Positions 18,701 through 27,983 of a stretch of DNA of 64,000 bases are shown here, piece by piece (position 1 is the first letter of the stretch; every line of letters begins with the position of its first letter). The position numbers were made by a program, and so were the translations under genes. The notes below the pieces were generated by a model that saw nothing but the letters and a program-made list of their open reading frames with translations, ran no database searches and had not been told where the DNA came from. This DNA comes from JAIXWP01 sp041391745 (GTDB lineage: Bacteria > Bacteroidota > Bacteroidia > Flavobacteriales_D > Sanyastnellaceae): the NCBI GenBank assembly GCA_041391745.1, contig JAWKNK010000012.1:52314-116313 (forward strand). Direction: 5' to 3'.

Positions 18701-18883
18701 AATTCACTTCGTGTTTCTGGAAACGTAGTAAACATGTTTACAATTACCAACTTCCCAGGCTTGGATCCAGAATTGGTTCGTGACTTTGAAAATGCTCAAG
18801 ACAGAAACTTGAGTCCTAACGTTACTTACTTGACTCCTCCTCAAGAGAGATCATATAACATCTCTATTTCAGCAACTTTCTAA
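15758..18883 (+). CDS. susC: SusC/RagA-type TonB-dependent outer-membrane transporter
   Basis: The chosen ATG at 15758 gives about 1041 residues, normal for the family. A signal peptide (ending HSQ) is followed by a carboxypeptidase-regulatory-like domain (about 25-105), the TonB-box region, the plug (IRGIASISAGGDPLYVIDGIP) and a 22-strand barrel ending in an aromatic terminal strand (SYNISISATF). SusC moves oligosaccharides across the outer membrane together with SusD. An in-frame extension to 15707 is unlikely because it adds residues before the signal peptide. susD follows 13 bases after the stop. Confidence 0.95.
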   Translation: MRRFYSLIASAAFLFSAAIAHSQTVKGTVKDAAGALPGVIIKDETGNNGTATDGSGAYSLKLTAGKHTLEYTMLGYATQKKEVNLSADQVLELNITLEEESSDLDELVIVGYGVQRKREVTGSISKVEGKELTKLPVPSFEAALQGQAAGVQVTQGSGMAGSSSILRIRGIASISAGGDPLYVIDGIPIIQNQFIGGNNGAMNNNPLATINPSDIESIEILKDAAATGIYGSRGSNGVILITTKRGTKKKGVSFEFNTRFGIGTPASLPNMMNTDQYLAIRQEAWENDGGTGYVWLPGVAYQTGSQGGASALEREQKYMMAKKINTDWVDQTVGVGIKHMYNFAVNYGGEKSTLYAALTYDHNGSYLVGNYYERMTGRINYDYTFSKKLKMLTSLSYSIGNNQRVDAAWSGGLGLAMSQALPYYPVKLDSNSIALFGSDGEVGDYYMWNNGYTNPVAVREKLKWRSQEKRTISNLTFVYSPIKNLNLKLTGAYDYMDFADYRYQPIDLYPNSISNYAEKKPTWTNNWSTSFTADYRWQMNEDHSFTFLVGAEAQEQYFSKYDNITYNFISNPVYTNDFETDSTVIQKFIGTPEKWTFVSTFARVNYSIKDRYFFQAVSRLDGSSRFGVNNRYGFFPSLSAGWVVSEESWFKKGKAINFLKVRAGVGKSGNADIQSTAQFSTYSQVNNGITYNGSPIIYPIQLGNPDLQWETTTTYDATVEMGLWKDRVSATLSVYRKDTKNALMNVNVPSSTGFTNYWDNVATILNEGIELTITSYNIVKPNFSWKTDFNIARNYNELVDIGDYTPDAVSGGTNDSRVIVGKPIGSFYLMQFSHVDPTTGRPVYIDTNGNQTYDYDNNQRQYVGDGLPEAIGGITNTFTYKNWDCQFLATFSLGAKIFDSSGKRQLGVVTDWNMRTELLDRWRQPGDEATYPRLTLDETTYDLPSGFPWWNTSLFIYKADYLRLKNFIVGYTFKMKKESRINSLRVSGNVVNMFTITNFPGLDPELVRDFENAQDRNLSPNVTYLTPPQERSYNISISATF

Positions 18884-18896
18884 ACTACCTATGACA

Positions 18897-20306
18897 ATGA
18901 AAAAAGTATTTATTTATTCCATTTTCGCCCTTGCATCGGTAAGTTTTGTAGGATGCAAGAAATGGCTAGATGTGGGTCCTGAAAATGTGGTGCTTGAAGC
19001 AGACGCATTGAAGACTCCAGAAGACATGCAAAAACTGCTCGTATCATGTTATGATGTGGCAGGAAATGTATTCGATGGTCGTATTCAAAATTTGGCCGAA
19101 TTACTTTCGGACAACCTGACTGAACCATTGAACAATCTTGATTTAACCTCTGTGTACGATCGTGAAGTAACATTCTTCAACAACACGACCAATGGAGTTT
19201 ACACAGATATCTACAGAGGAATTTTCAGATGCAATTCATTGCTTGAAAGCTTTGATTTGATTGAAGGTTTATCTGCTGAAGACAAGCTCAGAATTGAATC
19301 TGAAGCTAAATTCTTACGTGCATTGAATCATTACTGGGTACTCAAAATATGGTCGCAACCTTGGGGTTATACTCCAGATAATTCACATATGGGAATTGTA
19401 CTTAGAGAATCTGCTGCTGCGGATCCTCTTCCACGAAGCTCTGTAGCACAAGCTTACGACTTCATCATCAGCGATCTTCTTTACGCGTATGAGAACTTGC
19501 CTGATAACAACGGAAACTTTGCCAATAAAATGGCCGCGGCTGGCTTACTTGCTCAAGTTCTTTTTCAAAAGAATGATTATGCAGGTGCAGCAAATTATGC
19601 AAGTATTGTAATCAACTCGGGACAGTTTACACTTGAGCCAACCTTAGATGTGTTCCATGCTTTCTCTTCAGAAATTGGACTGGAGCAAAACCCTGAGGCA
19701 GTTTTCCAAATTGTTTCTACCGTAAATTCAAGCATTATCGATGTTAGAAATGAAGGATTCAGAGATAACTATTGGGCTGGTACAGCAGGCTCACAACTGA
19801 GCTACTCACAAAATCTATTGAACTTCTTCAACCTAACACCAACTGATGGTCGTAAAAACGCCTGGATTGCTCAAGCAAACGGTCAATTCCAATCATTGAA
19901 GTTCGGGTCAAACGATGTTCAAGCGTATTACTTTTCGATACCTTTGATTAGATTGTCTCATTTGAAATTGATCAGAGCTGAGGCTTTAGCTTCTGCGGGA
20001 ACAGATTTGACAACCGCAATTGAAGATGTGAATGATATCAGAGACAGAGCCTTTGGCGAAGGATTGAACAATCTTGAGTCGACTGCAACTGCCACTCAAA
20101 TCATCAACGCAGCGCGCGATGAATTTAGAAAAGAGACTATCAGCGAGGGATATAGAATTGATCAAATCCGCAGACTTGGCGCTCTCGGACTTCCAATGGA
20201 AGTGAGAGGTGCACCTTGGGATTGTCCGGGTATGGCCATTCAATTCCCAAATAGTGAATTCTCAGGTTCACTGTTCGTGGGTAACGAAGAAGGAGGATGT
20301 AATTAA
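18897..20306 (+). CDS. susD: SusD/RagB-type glycan-binding outer-membrane lipoprotein
   Basis: The product, about 469 residues, has a lipoprotein signal with Cys at VSFVGC and the family's N-terminal WLDVGPENVVL segment, then TPR-like helices and the C-terminal RagB region (DEFRKETISEGYRIDQIRRLG). It caps SusC and binds oligosaccharide. An ATG two codons upstream is also possible; MKKVF is the more usual signal start. It is the third gene of the starch locus. Confidence 0.95.
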   Translation: MKKVFIYSIFALASVSFVGCKKWLDVGPENVVLEADALKTPEDMQKLLVSCYDVAGNVFDGRIQNLAELLSDNLTEPLNNLDLTSVYDREVTFFNNTTNGVYTDIYRGIFRCNSLLESFDLIEGLSAEDKLRIESEAKFLRALNHYWVLKIWSQPWGYTPDNSHMGIVLRESAAADPLPRSSVAQAYDFIISDLLYAYENLPDNNGNFANKMAAAGLLAQVLFQKNDYAGAANYASIVINSGQFTLEPTLDVFHAFSSEIGLEQNPEAVFQIVSTVNSSIIDVRNEGFRDNYWAGTAGSQLSYSQNLLNFFNLTPTDGRKNAWIAQANGQFQSLKFGSNDVQAYYFSIPLIRLSHLKLIRAEALASAGTDLTTAIEDVNDIRDRAFGEGLNNLESTATATQIINAARDEFRKETISEGYRIDQIRRLGALGLPMEVRGAPWDCPGMAIQFPNSEFSGSLFVGNEEGGCN

Positions 20307-20323
20307 TTTATAGTTTGTACATC

Positions 20324-20833
20324 ATGAAAAAGTTAACATACATATTTTCAATTTTGGCCATTGCTACTGCAACAATGTTTGTAGGCTGTAAGCCAGAAAC
20401 AAAAGGCGAGCTAGGCGAACCTTTTGATAAGTTAGAAGGCATTAGTGGTACCTGGAAAATTTCAAAATTCTCTCAGATCGATTTGAATAATCCAATCCAA
20501 GAAGAACGCGACTTGAGTGAGTTTTTCATTGTTGACGGTGAAGAGTCAACATCAATTGTGTTTTCTAAAGATGGTCAAACATTTACTGTAAACCCAGGTC
20601 CTGGAAAGAACTATTTTGGAACTACTGGAACTTGGGCTTTCGACAACAATGATGCGCCATCTATTATAACACTTACAAATTCTGAAACCTTGGTAGAATC
20701 AGAATTTGTACTCGGCTCTATAGTTCGATCATTTGACAATACATTGGTAATGCAATTGAAGCGCGTTTGTGATGATGGTGCAGGCAATGTGATTGATCTT
20801 GTTATTTACAAATTTGAATTCGAAAGACAATAA
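20324..20833 (+). CDS. DUF5004-like lipoprotein
   Basis: The 169-residue product has a lipoprotein signal (ATMFVGC) and a lipocalin-like beta-rich domain containing GTWKISKFSQID, TGTWAFDNNDAPSIITL and VMQLKRVCDD. This pattern resembles DUF5004 proteins found in Sus-type loci. It lies between susD and the SusE/F-like gene, with gaps of 17 and 13 bases. It is probably a surface lipoprotein; its ligand is unknown. Confidence 0.75.
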   Translation: MKKLTYIFSILAIATATMFVGCKPETKGELGEPFDKLEGISGTWKISKFSQIDLNNPIQEERDLSEFFIVDGEESTSIVFSKDGQTFTVNPGPGKNYFGTTGTWAFDNNDAPSIITLTNSETLVESEFVLGSIVRSFDNTLVMQLKRVCDDGAGNVIDLVIYKFEFERQ

Positions 20834-20846
20834 AATATTGAATGCC

Positions 20847-21688
20847 ATGAAAAAATTACTTTTTACCTCAGGTACAGTATTGACAGCATTCATAGCAAAT
20901 GCACAATCGGCCTACGTTCTGCCTTCTCCCACAGGAGCAGAAGAACCGCTTACCATCTATATTGATGTTTCTCAAACTACAGGTGGACTCAAAACCATTT
21001 TAACAAATCACCCAGAGGAAGTAGATAACGTTTATCTATGGACATGGAATCCTGCAGACAACGGAGGAAATGGTCAGTGGAATGAAAGTGCAGCCGCTCG
21101 TAAAATGGAACACGTTTCTGGAATGTTATTTTCGTTTTACATGGATAACCCTTCAGAGTTTTTATGGGAGTTGATGGTCCGACTTTCTTTGCCAATGGAA
21201 TTTCTTGTCTAGCAAAATTGAAAGATGGTAATGCCTATCCAGATGATGGAGCTGGTGAAGCAAAAACTGAAGACTTGAATATCACTATCATTCCTAAGTT
21301 GTGTGACGATGTTTATTGTGTCTTCCCTGAAATTGCAAAAATTGATGATTTCGTTTCTATTACTTACAACAACAATATTGAGACGAATGAAAACATGCAG
21401 AATGCAGGTGATGACGAAATCTACTTGTATATGGTAGCAAAAGGTACTTCTGGATTTGCACTTTATCCTTACACGCCAGTCGCCAACGTAACGAGCACGC
21501 CTGCTTTGAAGATGAAGCCAGTTGCTGGTAAACCAGGTGAATTCAGATTGACAATTGTTCCTGTAGATTTCTTCGGTAATTTGATACCTTCTAATCAAAC
21601 CATTACAGAAATAAGATTCTATGCGGTGAGAGTCGATACATCCGCCTCACCAACCATTGAAGCATATGGATTTGTAAGCTGTGATTAA
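20847..21688 (+). CDS. SusE/SusF-like secreted protein (one frameshift)
   Basis: It has a signal peptide (MKKLLFTSGTVLTAFIANAQ) followed by beta-sandwich sequence of SusE/F type (NVYLWTWNPADNGGNGQW, NLIPSNQTITEIRFYAVR). The frame breaks near 21160 at a run of five T; six T would read PSEFFMGVDGPTFFANG and join both parts into about 281 residues. The position after SusC, SusD and DUF5004 fits a starch-binding accessory protein. The signal lacks a clear lipobox, unlike SusE/F of Bacteroides. Binding function is inferred. Confidence 0.7.
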
Positions 21689-21705
21689 GATTAAACAGCC
21701 GATAC

Positions 21706-21740
21706 AAAAGCCTCCCAAATCAAATTGGGAGGCTTTTTTT
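21706..21740 (+). terminator. Bidirectional Rho-independent terminator after the sus operon
   Basis: The stem GCCTCCCAA (21710-21718) pairs with 21725-21733 and is followed by a run of T; on the other strand A/T runs also flank it. It separates the plus-strand sus operon from the convergent prmA gene. Confidence 0.85.
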
Positions 21741-22567
21741 ATTTCTTCATTTTTACGAGACACCATTCATTTCTTTCCTTGTGATGAAGAAAGCTTAGTC
21801 CTTGTTTAGAAGCTTCTTCTTTTAAATGTGGGATATCTTGCAGATAAAATCCACTGAAAGAATTTCACCACCATCCTTCAAGACACTCGCATAGGCATGC
21901 ATGTCTCTCAATAAGATATTTCTATTGATATTGGCAAAAATCACATCGTATTGCTGATCAGAAAGCAATTCAGCGCCGCCTTTGAAACAATCAATACTAT
22001 TGCATCCGTTCATTTGAGCGTTCTCCTCTCCATTTTCAAAAGCCCATTCATCAATGTCAATAGCATCCACATGAGCAGCGCCTCTCATTTCAGCAAGGAT
22101 GGCTAAAACAGCAGTTCCACTTCCCATGTCCAACACATTTTTTCCACTCAAACCATCGTCATCATTTCACTCATCATCAAGTGCGTGGTGCTGTGATGTC
22201 CAGTTCCAAAAGACATCTTGGGTTCAATCGTAATCACATATTGAAACTCACCATTGATCTCATGAAACGGCGCTTTGATAAGACAAAGATTATCGACGAT
22301 TATTGGATCAAAACTCTTCTCCCACTCCGCATTCCAATTTGTAGCTTTAATTACCTGCGATGAATAAGTTAACTTCTGGTCTTCGATTTGACCTGCCATG
22401 AGTTCTGTCAACACACTCTCATTAAAATCACTTTCTTGAATGTAGGCTTTTAATCCATTCTCACTTTCTACAAAACTCTCATATCCAAGTTCTGCCAACT
22501 CTGCTACCAACACTTCACGTGCAGGCAGAATAGGATCTATTTCAAATGAAACTTCAACGTAATCCAT
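21739..22567 (-). CDS. prmA: Ribosomal protein L11 methyltransferase (two frameshifts)
   Basis: The N-terminal domain (MDYVEVSFEIDPILPAREVLVAEL) and the methyltransferase motifs FGTGHHSTTHLMM, LDMGSGTAVLAILA and DVIFANINRNIL are typical PrmA. The frame is lost near 22148 and again near 21840. After the second point the true frame reads FSGFYLQDIPHLKEEASKQG and ends at 21739. The restored length is about 276 residues. The start overlaps the tpiA stop (TAATG), suggesting translational coupling. It trimethylates L11. Confidence 0.85.
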
Positions 22568-23323
22568 TAATTCGCTGCGGATTTGATAATGGTAAGAAAA
22601 TCATTTGCCTTCAAAGAAGCGCCACCTACAAGCCCTCCATCCACATCTTCGCAAGCAAACAACTCGGCGCTATTTTGAGCGTTCACTGAACCTCCATAAA
22701 GGATATGAATTTGGTCAGCTACCTCTTTGCCAAAATGATCTGCAATTGATTTACGAATGAACGCGTGCATTTCTTGCGCTTGTTCATTAGAAGCGGTAAC
22801 TCCAGTCCCAATCGCCCAAACCGGTTCATAAGCGATGATGACTTTTTTCATTTGATCTGCTGACAAATGAAAAAGTGCTTTCGATTTGATGAAGTACGGT
22901 CACAAAATGTTTCTTCTCATTTCGCTCTTCCAACATTTCACCACAGCAGAAAATGGGTTCAATCTTGTTGTTCAAACAAGCATCAATTTTCTTAGCAATC
23001 AACTCATCTGTTTCATGAAAATATTGTCTTCTTTCACTATGTCCTAATATGCAAAATGGGACATTCATAGCACTCAACATAGCAGCGCTTATTTCACCAG
23101 TGAAAGCGCCAAAATCATGATGGCTGCAGTTTTGTGCGGATAGATAAAAGAATGGTTCCTTCATCATTTCAATGTTTGCCAAATACAAGGCTGGTGGTGC
23201 CAAAATCACTTTTACATGATTCGGAACTTCTGCTGCATGCTCTTGTAATTTCACTGCAAGCTCCATGGCTTCTGCCAAGGTCTTGTTCATTTTCCAGTTT
23301 CCTGCTACTATTTTATTTCTCAT
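22567..23323 (-). CDS. tpiA: Triosephosphate isomerase (one frameshift)
   Basis: The two fragments give a full-length enzyme of about 252 residues. Catalytic residues are visible: Lys in NWKMNK (about 12), His in CILGHSERRQYF and Glu in AYEPVWAIGTG; the phosphate-loop GGSVNAQN and GLVGGASLK are also present. One base is missing near 22860, where FHLSADQMKKV should be read. It interconverts DHAP and glyceraldehyde 3-phosphate. It is the fourth gene of the minus-strand run hisS-recQ-rlmI-tpiA-prmA. Confidence 0.92.
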
Positions 23324-23337
23324 TTTCTTCTAATTCT

Positions 23338-24528
23338 TTATTCTACCATTAAAACCAATCCTTTCAAATATTCTCCTTCAGGATGGAAGGCACTGATCGG
23401 GTGATCTGCTGGCTGATGTAATTGATATAAGATTCTAACTCGTCGCCCAGCGCTGATCGCTGAAGCAATCACTGTATTCGTAAACAATTGCTTATCCACT
23501 GCTTGAGAACAAGAGAAAGTAAATATAATTCCTCCAGGTTTGATTTGACTAATAGCAGCTTCGTTGATGCGCTTATATCCTTGCACGGCTTTGTGACGCG
23601 CGCTCAAATGTTTTGCAAAAGCTGGAGGATCTAAAACAATGATATCATAGTCCTCTTCCAAATTCTTCATGTAATCAACGGCATCCGCCTTGATTACTTT
23701 GTGATTAGAATCTCCAAATCCATTCAACTCCACATTCTTCAATGTCAAATCTAAAGCTTTCTGACTACTGTCTAGTGAGTGCACTACAGTTGCTCCAGCT
23801 CGCAACGCATAAACTGAAAAACCTCCAGTATAGCAAAACGTATTCAACACTTTTTTGCCGTGTGATAATTCACCAAGCAACCGTCTGTTTTCTCTCTGAT
23901 CGATAAAAAATCCCGTTTTCTGGCCTTCTTCCCAATCGATATAAAACTTGCAATCGTGTTCCAACCCAATATTGTCGGTATTCGAGCCATGCAAATACGA
24001 GTCTGCCGAGGCTTCTCCAGCATTTTTATTCAACTTCTCCGCGCTCTTGTCGTACACCGTTGTAATCTTTCCATCATACACTTCAAGAATCGCGTCTTTG
24101 ATAAAATCTCTCAACTGATGCATTCCTGAACTGTGGCTTTGAATCACTGCAGTAGATCCATAAATGTCTACTATCAAGCCTGGTAAACCATCTCCCTCTG
24201 CATGAATTAAGCGATAGATATTGGTAGATCCATTGTCAACTAATCCAAGACTCTTTCGAACATTAAATGCTTGTTGAATTTTATTTTTCCAAAATGCTTT
24301 CCCGTTTTCAAAAGTTTTTTCAAACGAAAAGATTCGCACGCTGATGCTACCTTCAGAGTAGTGTCCGTACCCCAAGCAGCGGTCTTGCATGTCCACCACC
24401 TCTACCACTTCACCATTTTTTGGAAAATCTGTCATGCCATGAATGGCACCACTAAACACCCACGGGTGCTGTCTTTGAATACTTTGTTCTTTGCCTTTCT
24501 TAAGAACAACTTTTATAAAAGAATCCAT
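23338..24528 (-). CDS. rlmI: RlmI-like 23S rRNA (cytosine-5) methyltransferase
   Basis: The 396-residue protein has an N-terminal PUA domain (KEQSIQRQHPWVFSGAI), the central EEGQKTGFFIDQRENR segment and a Rossmann methyltransferase with LNTFCYTGGFSVYAL, DIIVLDPPAFAK and a catalytic-type cysteine in FTFSCSQ. This is the RlmI/YccW architecture (m5C1962 in E. coli). It is intact and 14 bases from tpiA. Confidence 0.9.
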   Translation of the reverse strand: MDSFIKVVLKKGKEQSIQRQHPWVFSGAIHGMTDFPKNGEVVEVVDMQDRCLGYGHYSEGSISVRIFSFEKTFENGKAFWKNKIQQAFNVRKSLGLVDNGSTNIYRLIHAEGDGLPGLIVDIYGSTAVIQSHSSGMHQLRDFIKDAILEVYDGKITTVYDKSAEKLNKNAGEASADSYLHGSNTDNIGLEHDCKFYIDWEEGQKTGFFIDQRENRRLLGELSHGKKVLNTFCYTGGFSVYALRAGATVVHSLDSSQKALDLTLKNVELNGFGDSNHKVIKADAVDYMKNLEEDYDIIVLDPPAFAKHLSARHKAVQGYKRINEAAISQIKPGGIIFTFSCSQAVDKQLFTNTVIASAISAGRRVRILYQLHQPADHPISAFHPEGEYLKGLVLMVE

Positions 24529-24554
24529 TGTGCAAATCTAATCAACATCGGGCC

Positions 24555-26468
24555 CTAGTCAGCCAAACCTGGAAGCGAGATTTTAAGCAAGTCGTCCATT
24601 ACAATTTCTCCATGATCTAGCTTCCATCGAATTACCTTTTCCACTACAGAGGCATCATAAGCAGGAAATGCTACTACGAGCTCTTCGAGTGTTGGCTTGC
24701 GATGTATCAGCAATTCTTCAATTTCCATCCCTATTTTCTCATAAGCCTTAGCCTTCACCCCTTGCCTTTCATGTTCTCTGCACACATCGCACATCCCGCA
24801 TGCTTCTACATTTCTCTCTCCAAAATATTCAAGCAATTGAATGCTTCGGCACTTGTCCTTTTCCATATAACGCACCATAGCATTGGCGCGTTCTTGCTCG
24901 GCGTGCTTTCTTTCTTCATATACTTCCTTCGTCAATCGTAGCAAATCGGCTTGCTGACGCGCCGTGAGGTATGTTATTTTCGGTGAATCTGAAGCTGGCA
25001 AATAATCCACCACATTCAATCGTTTCAACGTCTCCAACAATTCTACCACTTCCTTTTCTGAAGTGCGCAATTGCTTGGCAATATCGGATTCTCTAATTGG
25101 AGCATACTGCTCAAACAAACCGCCATACATTCTCAACAACTGCCGAAGCACCACATCCAACTGTGGGTGACCGACTTGAAAACTATACAGCCCTTGTTTG
25201 CTCATCACGATAGTGAGTCGCGAAGGTTGATGCATTCCATCGCTCATCGAGATATATTCTGCTGCTTCGAGCAATTGCAATGAATGCAATGCCTCACCAG
25301 GTTTGAGCTCAAATCGCTTTACAAATTCCGCAAAGTTGAACTCATAATGCACGTCTTTTCCTGCTCCTATAGCAAGCTGGTAGTAATTGCCCAAAGCTTG
25401 ATATACCTTTCGAATGATCTCGACTGGAGGAAATTTCGCTTCGACTTTCTCCTGCAGCAAACGCACATCCGACTGGTTATAGAGCAATACTCCATATGCT
25501 TTTTGTCCATCTCTTCCTGCTCTGCCCGCCTCTTGAAAATACGCTTCTGGTGAAGTTGGAACATCCATATGCACAACGATGCGCACATCTGGTTTGTCGA
25601 TTCCCATTCCAAAAGCATTGGTGGCGCAAATCACGCGTGTTTCATTTCGCAACCATCGTTTAAATGCTTTCTCTTTGTCTGCGTGACTCAAGCCCGCATG
25701 GTAGTATCCAGAACTAATTCCTCTTCTATATAAAAAATCGGCTGTCTCCTTAGTCTTAGCACGTGTTCCACAATACACCACAGCGCTACCTGGAATCTTG
25801 GTAAGCAGCTCCAACATCTTCTCTTCCTTGTTTTCGTGATGAAGCACCACATAGGCCAAATTGGGACGAGCGAAGCTGGTGCCGATTACATTCTCCAATT
25901 TAAACTGAAGCTTGTGTTGAATATCGGCTACTACAGCAGGAGTCGCGCTCGCCGTAAGTGCGAGTATTGGTACATTCGGTTGCAACACGCGCACCCCAGC
26001 GATTTCCAAATAAGCAGGTCTAAAATCATATCCCCATTGTGAAATACAATGCGATTCATCCACTGCGATCATTGAGACATTCATGCGCTTAAAACGCTCT
26101 TTGAATAAAACGCCCTTCAGTCGCTCAGGAGCCACATAGAGAAATTTTATTTTACCATGAACACACTGATCGAGTGCGCGATCTATTTCTTTGTATGACA
26201 TCGCACTCGTTACTGCTATAGCAGAAATACCGCGGCTTTGCAAATTCTGCACTTGATCGTGCATCAAGGCCAACAGTGGACTAATCACCAGACACATGCC
26301 TTCCATGCAAAGCGCTGGCACTTGAAAACAAACAGACTTTCCTCCGCCAGTGGGCAGAAGCGCTAACGTATCATTTCCATTTAAAACTGAAAGAACAATA
26401 TCCTCCTGCTTCGGCCTAAAAGCCGAATGTCCCCAGTATCTATTAAGTACTTCTAAGGGATTCAGCAA
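24555..26468 (-). CDS. recQ: ATP-dependent DNA helicase RecQ
   Basis: The 637-residue protein has Walker A LLPTGGGKS (Lys44), a DESH box (137-140) followed by CISQWGYDFRP, the ATNAFGMGIDKPDVR and QEAGRAGRDGQ motifs, a zinc-binding RecQ C-terminal region (about CRSIQLLEYFG, CGMCDVC) and a winged-helix part. The HRDC domain seems absent, so it is a short RecQ. It unwinds DNA in recombination and fork repair. It is 11 bases from hisS. Confidence 0.95.
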   Translation of the reverse strand: MLNPLEVLNRYWGHSAFRPKQEDIVLSVLNGNDTLALLPTGGGKSVCFQVPALCMEGMCLVISPLLALMHDQVQNLQSRGISAIAVTSAMSYKEIDRALDQCVHGKIKFLYVAPERLKGVLFKERFKRMNVSMIAVDESHCISQWGYDFRPAYLEIAGVRVLQPNVPILALTASATPAVVADIQHKLQFKLENVIGTSFARPNLAYVVLHHENKEEKMLELLTKIPGSAVVYCGTRAKTKETADFLYRRGISSGYYHAGLSHADKEKAFKRWLRNETRVICATNAFGMGIDKPDVRIVVHMDVPTSPEAYFQEAGRAGRDGQKAYGVLLYNQSDVRLLQEKVEAKFPPVEIIRKVYQALGNYYQLAIGAGKDVHYEFNFAEFVKRFELKPGEALHSLQLLEAAEYISMSDGMHQPSRLTIVMSKQGLYSFQVGHPQLDVVLRQLLRMYGGLFEQYAPIRESDIAKQLRTSEKEVVELLETLKRLNVVDYLPASDSPKITYLTARQQADLLRLTKEVYEERKHAEQERANAMVRYMEKDKCRSIQLLEYFGERNVEACGMCDVCREHERQGVKAKAYEKIGMEIEELLIHRKPTLEELVVAFPAYDASVVEKVIRWKLDHGEIVMDDLLKISLPGLAD

Positions 26469-26479
26469 AGGCGTTCGCG

Positions 26480-27852
26480 TTAATTAGACAATACAATTTG
26501 AATCGCTTCTTCAAGACTTACCGATTGCTGTTCGCCGCTCGATAAATTTTTCAAAGCCAATTTATTTTCGTTGATTTCAGATTCACCGATAATCGCCACG
26601 TAAGGAATTCCCTTATCGTCGGCGTATTTAAACTGCTTTTTCATTTTCGCAGCTTCAGGATAAATTTCAGTATTTACACCAGCTTCGCGCATGGCTTTCA
26701 CCAATGGCAAAGAATGCAATTCTTCTTTTTCTCCAAAATTCGTAAACAGTACTTTCGTAGTTGCACCTACTTCTTTAGGAAATAAATTCAACTCATTCAT
26801 CACATCATAAATACGATCTGCACCGAATGAAATTCCTACTCCACTCAATCCAGGTACGCCGAATATCCCCGTAAGATCGTCATAGCGACCACCGCCGCAA
26901 ATGCTTCCCATTTGAACACCATTCGCTTTTACTTCGAAGATGGCTCCCGTATAATAATTCAGTCCTCTTGCTAATGTCAAATCCAACTCCAATTTTGCTT
27001 TGCCAAGTCCGACGGCCTTCACTCTACTGAGAATGAATTGCACTTCCTCAATTCCTTTCTTTGGTAATTTCACTGCTGTTGAGAATAACGGTAAGTTGTT
27101 CTAATTTTTCTTCATTAGAACCTTCCATGCTCATCACCGCATTGATGATATTAAGTTGCTGATCGTTGAATCCTTTTTCTCTCAACTTTCCTTCTCCACT
27201 CCATCAGTTCCATCTTATCCAGTTTATCAATCGCGATAGTCATATCCATCATACGTTCTGATGCACCAGCTACCTCGGCTATTCCGCTGAGAATTTTTCT
27301 ATTGTTTAATTTGATGGTAAAATCAGGCAATCCTAGATTGGAAAGCACTTCATCAAAAATTTGAATCAATTCCACTTCATTGATCAAACTATCACTGCCC
27401 ACCACATCGGCGTCACACTGATAGAATTCGCGATAGCGACCTTTCTGCGGTCTATCTGCTCGCCATACCGGTTGAATCTGATAGCGCTTGAAAGGGAAAG
27501 TCATCTTCGTGTGATTCATCACTACATAGCGCGCAAACGGCACGGTAAGGTCGTACCTCAATGCTCTATCACAAATCGAAAAGCTAAGTTTTTTTGAATC
27601 TTTTTGAGAAAGGGTAGATTCATCCACATCTTTGAGATAATCCCCATTATTCAAAATTTTAAATATCAACTGATCGCCTTCTTCACCATACTTCCCTGTG
27701 AGTGTAGAGAGATTTTCCATTGTTGGAGTTTCCAAGGGCAAATAGCCATAGCGCTCAAATGAGCTTTTGATGATCGAGAAAATATAATTTCTCTTCACCA
27801 TTACATCTGGACCGAAATCTCTTGTTCCTTTTGGAATTCCTACTTGACTCAT
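26480..27852 (-). CDS. hisS: Histidyl-tRNA synthetase (two frameshifts)
   Basis: From the ATG at 27852 (MSQVGIPKGTRDF) the class II motifs are clear: motif 2 region FKRYQIQPVWRADRPQKGRYREFYQCD, the histidine-specific LARGLNYYTG and the motif 3 region GGGRYDDL. A C-terminal anticodon-binding domain follows (VLFTNFGEKEELHSLPLV). The frame is broken near 27180 and near 27068; between them EKGFNDQQLNIINAVMS reads correctly. Restored length is about 457 residues. As an essential gene it is unlikely to be truly broken. Confidence 0.92.
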
Positions 27853-27870
27853 AATGCTTACCTTAACCAA

Positions 27871-27948
27871 TTATCTATTTTTGCTGAATCTGTTTTTCAG
27901 TGTAACTATAATCAATAAAACGGCTAAGCCTAAAAATACGTACTGCAT
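27871..27948 (-). CDS. Possible 25-aa single-pass membrane protein upstream of hisS
   Basis: A 26-codon frame from the ATG at 27948 to the TAA at 27871 encodes a hydrophobic helix (YVFLGLAVLLIIVTL) followed by a basic tail (KNRFSKNR), the pattern of real small membrane proteins. It ends 18 bases before the hisS ATG. No homologue is recalled. Confidence 0.4.
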   Translation of the reverse strand: MQYVFLGLAVLLIIVTLKNRFSKNR

Positions 27949-27983
27949 GATTTTTATTTTTGTGCGAAGATACGGATTAAGCC

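Noticed and set aside
20847..21688. Programmed ribosomal frameshift at the T run of the SusE/F-like gene
   Set aside because: The same kind of one-base loss occurs in unrelated genes at A, C and T runs, which points to sequence error; there is no downstream structure specific to this site.
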